Below the pieces are notes generated by a model. The model worked only from the letters and a program-made list of their open reading frames with translations. It ran no database searches and was not told the origin of the DNA. The translations under genes were made by a program, and so were the position numbers. DNA of 64,000 nt from Sphingomonas cavernae (GTDB lineage: Bacteria > Pseudomonadota > Alphaproteobacteria > Sphingomonadales > Sphingomonadaceae): NCBI RefSeq assembly GCF_003590775.1, contig NZ_QYUM01000004.1, positions 620,001-684,000 of the forward strand, written 5' to 3'. Shown piece after piece: positions 59,605-64,000 of the stretch (its first letter is position 1; each line of letters begins with the position of its first letter).

Positions 59605-60665
59605 ATGGAAACGCACCCATGCTCATCGCCTTCTTCGTCAACGACATGGACCGCGAACATGCAGGCTTCACGACGACTGTGCTGGCGCACGAGGCCACCC
59701 GGCGCGGTCACCGTGTCTGCTATGTGACGCCTGGAGACTTCATGCTCAATCCGCAGGATGAGCTGCATGTCCATGCGCGCTTTGCGCCACAGAAAAAGGC
59801 GCGCACGGCGGCGGAGTTCTTCAAGAACATGCAGGCGGTCGATCATGACGCGGTCACGATCGACGTGCGCGAGATCGACGTGTTGATGCTCCGCAGCGAC
59901 CCCTCGCTCGACGCGCAGGCCAGGCCCTGGTCCGAAGATGTGGGCATCATATTCGGCCGGGCTGCGGCTGAGCGCGGCGTGCTGGTGTTGAATGACCCCG
60001 ACAGCCTGTCGCTTGCGATCAACAAGCTCTACTTCCAGTCATTCCCCGAAGCTGTCCGCGCAGACACGCTGATCACCAAATTCGCAAGCGACGTGAAGGC
60101 GTTTGCCAAGGATCACGGCGGCAAGATCATTCTGAAGCCGCTTCAGGGTTCGGGCGGCCAGAGCGTGTTCCTTGTCGGATCGGAAAATGCCTCGAACATG
60201 AACCAGATGATCGAGGCGATCACGCGCGACGGCTATATCATCGCCCAGGCCTATGTGCCGGCCGCGGCCAAAGGCGATATCCGGCTCTTCCTGATGAACG
60301 GCCGCCCGCTGCAGATCGGCAAGAAGTTCGCGGCGCTCCGGCGCGTCAGCTCCAAGGACGATATTCGCAGCAACATTCATGCGGGCGGCAAGGCGGAAGC
60401 GGTCGATATTACCGACAAGGAATTGCGGGTCGCCGAACTCATTCGACCCAAGCTCATGGCCGACGGCATGTTCCTTGTCGGCATCGACATTGTGGGCGAC
60501 AAGATTCTCGAGGTGAATGTCTTCAGCCCCGGCAACCTGCAAAGCTGCAGCAAGCTTGCGGGAGTCAATTTCGCGACGCCGATCATCGCTGCCATCGAAC
60601 GCAAGATCGAAATCGCGGCCGAATTCGCGGGTGCCTTCGACAACCGCGCACTGGCGGTGATGTAG
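59601..60665 (+). CDS. Glutathione synthetase-like ATP-grasp ligase
   Basis: A 354-residue ATP-grasp enzyme related to GshB and RimK. The glycine-rich ATP loop is ILKPLQGSGGQSVFLV, the hinge YIIAQAYVPAAAKGDIRLFL follows, and Mg-binding residues are in FLVGIDIVGDKILEVNVFSPG. The N-terminal substrate domain differs from true GshB (AFFVNDMDREHAGFTTTVLA). With the amidohydrolase and DUF1704 peptidase it probably makes, while they break, an amide-linked small molecule or peptide tail. Canonical gshB would be elsewhere in the genome, which cannot be checked here. Confidence 0.82.
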   Translation: MNGNAPMLIAFFVNDMDREHAGFTTTVLAHEATRRGHRVCYVTPGDFMLNPQDELHVHARFAPQKKARTAAEFFKNMQAVDHDAVTIDVREIDVLMLRSDPSLDAQARPWSEDVGIIFGRAAAERGVLVLNDPDSLSLAINKLYFQSFPEAVRADTLITKFASDVKAFAKDHGGKIILKPLQGSGGQSVFLVGSENASNMNQMIEAITRDGYIIAQAYVPAAAKGDIRLFLMNGRPLQIGKKFAALRRVSSKDDIRSNIHAGGKAEAVDITDKELRVAELIRPKLMADGMFLVGIDIVGDKILEVNVFSPGNLQSCSKLAGVNFATPIIAAIERKIEIAAEFAGAFDNRALAVM

Positions 60666-60719
60666 CGCCCGCCGATCGCTCTCTTCCCACAAGCGACGGC
60701 GACGGGCAGTTACGGCGCC

Positions 60720-60745
60720 GGAACAGATCCGACGAGTCAGGCGTT
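60720..60745 (+). promoter_or_regulatory. EcfG-type general stress promoter
   Basis: GGAAC and CGTT are separated by exactly 17 bases, matching the alphaproteobacterial EcfG/SigT consensus. It lies 26 bases upstream of the DUF2171 ATG. Confidence 0.7.
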
Positions 60746-60770
60746 TCACTCTCCTGGACAGGAGGATCGC

Positions 60771-61124
60771 ATGGCCGATCTCAAGCCTGCTCGCGGAATG
60801 CAGGTCTTAACCGCCGATGGTGAACTCATCGGCACCGTCGAAAACGGGTCGCCCGAAGGGCTGGTCATCAAGAGATTGGGCTCTGCCGAGGGCGAGCTTC
60901 AGACCATACCCCATGACTGGGTGGATTCCGTCGACCGACAGGTTCGACTAAACCGGACGGGTGGCGAAGCCGCCGCTGGCTTGAAAGCAAAGGCCTTCGA
61001 GCGCGAGGCTCATCCCGGCCGCGGCAAGCAAGATGGCCGGACGGGATTCAGAATCGGCCCCGCGATTTGGCTGATCCTGGTCCTGGTGGTCATCGCGATC
61101 GCCCTGCTGATCCTGATGCGATAG
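60771..61124 (+). CDS. DUF2171 protein with C-terminal membrane anchor
   Basis: A 117-residue protein. An N-terminal PRC-barrel-like DUF2171 domain (MQVLTADGELIGTVENG, then TIPHDWVDSVDRQVRLNR) is joined by a Gly/Arg linker to one membrane helix (AIWLILVLVVIAIALLIL). Genes of this type are often members of the general stress regulon, and the upstream EcfG promoter agrees. AGGAGG lies just before the ATG. No enzymatic role is expected. Confidence 0.8.
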   Translation: MADLKPARGMQVLTADGELIGTVENGSPEGLVIKRLGSAEGELQTIPHDWVDSVDRQVRLNRTGGEAAAGLKAKAFEREAHPGRGKQDGRTGFRIGPAIWLILVLVVIAIALLILMR

Positions 61125-61170
61125 TCCGGCACCATTCCCAATATCGTCGCCCTGTGGCACCCATTGCATC

Positions 61171-61815
61171 ATGACATCCAGCACGGCACCCGTCCGCCCA
61201 ACGCTCTACGGCGCACCCGGCTGGGGGTCGACGCTCGTCGAGGCGATGCTCTCGGTCGCCGAAGTCCAGTATGACTTCGTCGATGTCGAGGGGTTTGACG
61301 AACCCGGCCCGATGCGCGACCGGATATTGGCGCTCAACCCGCTGGCACAGATTCCCGTGCTTGTGCTGGAGGATGGCGCGGTCATGACCGAAAGCGCTGC
61401 GATCACGCTCTGGCTGTCGGAGCGCTTTCCCGAGGCCGGCCTCGCGCCCCCGCCGGGATCGCCCGACCGCGCGCGGTTCCTGCGCTATCTCGTCTGGCTG
61501 GTCGCCAATGTCTACGCGACATTCACCTATGCCGACTATCCCGAGCGCTGGGCTCCCGGCGATGCCGATACGCTGCGCGACAGCGTGATCGACTATCGCA
61601 AGCGGCTGTGGCGATTTTTCGAAGGCGAGGCGCAGGCGCCCTGGGTGCTCGGCGAGACGATGAGCGCGCTCGACATCTATGTCGCGGTCATGGTCCGCTG
61701 GCGGCCCTGCAGGCCGTGGTTCGAACAGAACGCGCCGGGACTGATTGCGATCGCCGACCGCGCCGCCGCGCACCCGGCTGTTGCATCAGTGATCGCACGC
61801 AACTTTCCGGACTAG
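61171..61815 (+). CDS. Glutathione S-transferase family protein
   Basis: A 214-residue cytosolic GST. The thioredoxin-like N-terminal domain carries LYGAPGWGSTLVEAML with the usual active-site Ser region, NPLAQIPVLVLEDG (cis-Pro) and MTESAAITLWLSERFP. The C-terminal helical domain has LGETMSALDIYVAVMVRW. The substrate is unknown. The 3' end overlaps the end of the convergent LysR gene by four bases (CTAG). Confidence 0.88.
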   Translation: MTSSTAPVRPTLYGAPGWGSTLVEAMLSVAEVQYDFVDVEGFDEPGPMRDRILALNPLAQIPVLVLEDGAVMTESAAITLWLSERFPEAGLAPPPGSPDRARFLRYLVWLVANVYATFTYADYPERWAPGDADTLRDSVIDYRKRLWRFFEGEAQAPWVLGETMSALDIYVAVMVRWRPCRPWFEQNAPGLIAIADRAAAHPAVASVIARNFPD

Positions 61816-62681
61816 CCGCAAGCCGTCGCCATCAGCCATTCGCGGAACTGCAGCATCGCGGGGCTTGGCGCCCGCGTCTTGAGTCGCGTCAGCCAATAGC
61901 TGCCCGTTACCACCTCGACCGCAAGCGGACGGACGAGACTGGCTTCACCCATCTGGCGCGCGAACATGTCGGCGGGGAGCAGCGCCACCCCTGCCCCCGC
62001 CTCGGCCGCAAGCGCCATGGCGAGCGAGGAATCGAACACCGGTCCACGGATCGCCGGCGCGGATGCGCCTGCTGCGGCGAACCACAGCGACCACTCGTCG
62101 GCGCGATAGGAGCGCAGGAGCGTCTCGCGCGCCAGATCTGCGGGGGATGCGATCCGTGCGGCAATCGCGGGACTGCACAGCGGCGCGAACGGCGCGTCGA
62201 ACAACTTGTCGGCATCGGTGCCGTGCCACGCGCCGTCACCGAAGCGGATCGCGAAGTCGAGCCCCTCACCCGCAAGGTCGACACGATTATTGTTGGTGAG
62301 CAGACGCAGATCGATCCCGGGATTGGCGCTGCGGAACGCCGCCAGCCGCGGCATCAGCCAGCCCACCGCAAAGGTGCCCACCACCCCCAGCGTCACCACT
62401 TCCTGGAAACGGCCGTCGGCAAAACGCTCCAGCATCTCGCCGATGCGCCCGAAGGACTCGGCGACCGCGGGCAACAATGCCGCGCCCTCGTCGGTCAGCG
62501 CCAGACCGCGCGGCAGGCGACGGAACAGCGCCGCGCCGAGCAGTTCCTCGAGCCGCTTCACCTGATGGCTGACCGCCGCCTGCGTCACGCACAATTCGAG
62601 CCCCGCGCGCGTGAAGCTCAAATGTCGCGCCGAAGCCTCGAAGGCGCGCAGGGCGTTGAGCGGCAATTGCGGTCTCTCCAT
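61812..62681 (-). CDS. LysR family regulator, GcvA/AmpR-like
   Basis: A 289-residue LysR protein. The HTH is LRAFEASARHLSFTRAGLEL with CVTQAAVSHQVKRLEELLG, and the effector domain (VTLGVVGTFAVGWLMPRL) is of the GcvA/AmpR branch. It is divergent from a class A beta-lactamase with 98 bases between, the standard AmpR layout. A box ATTCAGCTAAT at 62694 contains the CTAAT element used by GcvA-type regulators. The ATG at 62681 is preferred over 62693. Induction by cell-wall fragments is a reasonable hypothesis. Confidence 0.88.
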   Translation of the reverse strand: MERPQLPLNALRAFEASARHLSFTRAGLELCVTQAAVSHQVKRLEELLGAALFRRLPRGLALTDEGAALLPAVAESFGRIGEMLERFADGRFQEVVTLGVVGTFAVGWLMPRLAAFRSANPGIDLRLLTNNNRVDLAGEGLDFAIRFGDGAWHGTDADKLFDAPFAPLCSPAIAARIASPADLARETLLRSYRADEWSLWFAAAGASAPAIRGPVFDSSLAMALAAEAGAGVALLPADMFARQMGEASLVRPLAVEVVTGSYWLTRLKTRAPSPAMLQFREWLMATACG

Positions 62682-62693
62682 GATAAAACCCAA

Positions 62694-62704
62694 ATTCAGC
62701 TAAT
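62694..62704. promoter_or_regulatory. Candidate LysR box ATTCAGCTAAT
   Basis: A short interrupted palindrome (ATT/AAT arms, CTAAT core) sits 13 bases upstream of the LysR start and 76 upstream of the beta-lactamase. It is supported only by resemblance to GcvA/AmpR sites. Confidence 0.35.
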
Positions 62705-62779
62705 GGCTCGACCGACATATCATCGTTTGTCCGCAACACACTATGCCGACATGATCGCGCTAGAAAGGGAGACGAAACC

Positions 62780-63694
62780 ATGATTGAAAGACGGCAGGCA
62801 ATGCTGACCCTTGGCAGCGCACTGATCGTGACCACGTTGGCCGGAGTTCCTGGACTGTCGGCAAAGTCCCGAAATAGCGTAAATTTATTTGATGACCCGT
62901 TCGCACGCAGGATCGCGGCGCTCGAAGCCGCAAATGGCGGTCGGCTGGGTGTCGCGGTGCTGGACACGAGTTCGGGCGCGCGCTTCTCGCATCGCGGCGA
63001 TGAACGGTTCCCAATGTGCAGCACCTTTAAATTTCTATTGGCGGCAGCGACGCTCGCACGCGTCGATCGCGGCCAGGAGAAGTTCGATCGCCGGATCAGA
63101 TACGCCGCCGACCAGATCGTGACGCACTCGCCCGTCACCAGCGAGCATGTCGGCGCGCCCGGCCTGACGGTGGGCGAGCTCTGCGCGGCGACGATGACGA
63201 CCAGCGACAATACCGCCGCGAACCTGTTGCTCACCGCGCTCGGCGGGCCAACTGCCTTCAACGCCTTCGCGCGAAACCTGGGCGATCGCTACACCCGGAT
63301 CGACCGTATCGAACCCTGGCTCAACGAAGCGATGCCGGGCGATCTGCGCGACACGACGACCCCGGCCGCGATGCTCGGCAACCTCCGCCGCCTGCTGACC
63401 CGCTCCACGCTGACACCGGGCTCGCGCGATATTCTCATCGGCTGGCTTGTGGCCAATCAGACCGGCGGCACGCGCCTGCGCGCGGGCGTGCCAGCCGACT
63501 GGCGCGTGGGCGACAAGACGGGCGCCGGCGAGCGCGGCACCGTCAACGACATCGGCATCCTCTGGCCCGCAGGCCGCGCGCCGATCCTGGTCGCGAGCTA
63601 TCTGACCGCCAGCCCCCTCCCCTTCGAGACCAACAGCGCCGTCCACGCCGACGTCGCCCGCGCGATTGCGCAAGCGGTCAGCGCGGCAGGCTGA
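62780..63694 (+). CDS. bla: Class A beta-lactamase
   Basis: A 304-residue periplasmic serine beta-lactamase. All four motifs are intact: STFK at 81-84, SDN at 142-144, EPWLN (deacylating Glu) at 178-182 and KTG at 246-248. The N-terminus has a signal segment LTLGSALIVTTLAGVPGLSA. A Cys precedes the active Ser (MCSTFK), as in KPC and SME carbapenemases, but the partner Cys after KTG is missing (KTGAGERG), so that disulfide cannot form. GGGAG lies eight bases before the ATG. It is divergent from a LysR regulator, which suggests inducible expression. The spectrum is not predictable by eye. Confidence 0.93.
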   Translation: MIERRQAMLTLGSALIVTTLAGVPGLSAKSRNSVNLFDDPFARRIAALEAANGGRLGVAVLDTSSGARFSHRGDERFPMCSTFKFLLAAATLARVDRGQEKFDRRIRYAADQIVTHSPVTSEHVGAPGLTVGELCAATMTTSDNTAANLLLTALGGPTAFNAFARNLGDRYTRIDRIEPWLNEAMPGDLRDTTTPAAMLGNLRRLLTRSTLTPGSRDILIGWLVANQTGGTRLRAGVPADWRVGDKTGAGERGTVNDIGILWPAGRAPILVASYLTASPLPFETNSAVHADVARAIAQAVSAAG

Positions 63695-63698
63695 CCCG

Positions 63699-64000
63699 TT
63701 AAAGCGGCAATTCGGTGGTCGCCTTGATCTCGGACAACGCGACCACCGAGTTCACCTCCTGCACCCCGGGCACGCGCGACAGTTTCTCGAAGAAGAAGCG
63801 CTCATAGGCATTGATGTCCTCGGCCACGATGCGCAGCAGGAAGTCGACCGGCCCCATCAGCACGAAACATTCGAGCACCTCGGGAAAGCCGCGGATTGCC
63901 GTCGAAAATTCGTCGAGATGCGTGCGGCCGTGCGCGGAGAGCTTCACCTGCGCGAAGATCTGCGCGTTAAGCCCGATCTTCTTGCGGTCGAGCAGCGCGA
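63699..64000 (-). CDS. Lrp/AsnC family regulator (partial, C-terminal part)
   Basis: The frame enters from the right edge and ends at 63699. The visible part is the end of the DNA-binding region (LLDRKKIGLNAQIFAQVKL) and the ligand domain with GFPEVLECFVLMGPVDFLLR, VAEDINAYERFFFEKL, and a terminal VVALSEIKATTELPL. Leucine-responsive regulators of this size are about 150 residues, so roughly one third is outside the window. It ends four bases from the beta-lactamase stop, convergent. Confidence 0.9.
   Translation of the reverse strand, partial: ALLDRKKIGLNAQIFAQVKLSAHGRTHLDEFSTAIRGFPEVLECFVLMGPVDFLLRIVAEDINAYERFFFEKLSRVPGVQEVNSVVALSEIKATTELPL

Noticed and set aside
62942-63535. KPC-like carbapenemase disulfide
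   Set aside because: A Cys precedes the active Ser, but the second Cys after KTG is absent, so the diagnostic bond cannot form.

Overview
The window looks like about 64 kb of chromosome from a GC-rich alphaproteobacterium of the sphingomonad group. The basis is overall gene flavour: large TonB-dependent receptors tied to glycosidases, paired DUF885 peptidases, DUF6356 and YeiH genes, a VirD2/DUF3363-type relaxase remnant, and a GGAAC-N17-CGTT (EcfG-type) promoter. No database search was possible, so the genus is not claimed.

Layout. 1-16.5 kb is core chromosome: branched-chain keto-acid dehydrogenase E1 (bkd), a secreted serine-protease autotransporter, a secreted M3 peptidase, a divergent Mpl/LD-carboxypeptidase pair that fits murein recycling, a GT4 glycosyltransferase, a PadR-DUF2218 unit, rarA, and a tightly coupled serine hydrolase/YjbR/YjbR/RNase H-like operon ending at a tRNA-Thr(TGT).

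16.5-30.7 kb is a decayed genomic island. It is bracketed by two tRNA-Thr copies that share a 64-bp perfect direct repeat. Inside are a broken integrase, remnants of conjugation genes (TraG N-terminus, relaxase C-terminus), IS481- and IS30-family elements, an AT-rich sulfotransferase/pyruvyltransferase pair, a TetR/MBL-hydrolase pair, an AbiE toxin-antitoxin locus with a frameshifted toxin, a YeiH-relaxase chimeric reading frame, and several pseudogenes.

30.7-54.0 kb is the most interesting part. A TonB receptor-GH43-GH27 operon, a GH127/146 beta-L-arabinofuranosidase and a large DUF5695-type protein surround a 4-hydroxyproline catabolic cluster (epimerase, D-hydroxyproline oxidase, pyrroline-4-hydroxy-2-carboxylate deaminase, APC permease, GntR regulator) with an Xaa-Pro peptidase and two secreted DUF885 peptidases. 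Together these could strip the sugars of plant hydroxyproline-rich glycoproteins (extensins) and then consume the released hydroxyproline. The same 17-bp sequence lies in two divergent promoters, one for the hydroxyproline genes and one for the arabinofuranosidase/peptidase genes, which supports a single regulon.

54.3-64.0 kb holds a DUF983 protein, a MocR regulator with its own operator, a hemerythrin-like protein, a three-gene cluster (N-formylglutamate amidohydrolase-like, DUF1704/MATCAP-like metallopeptidase, ATP-grasp ligase), a stress-type DUF2171 gene, a GST, a LysR-regulated class A beta-lactamase and the end of an Lrp/AsnC gene.
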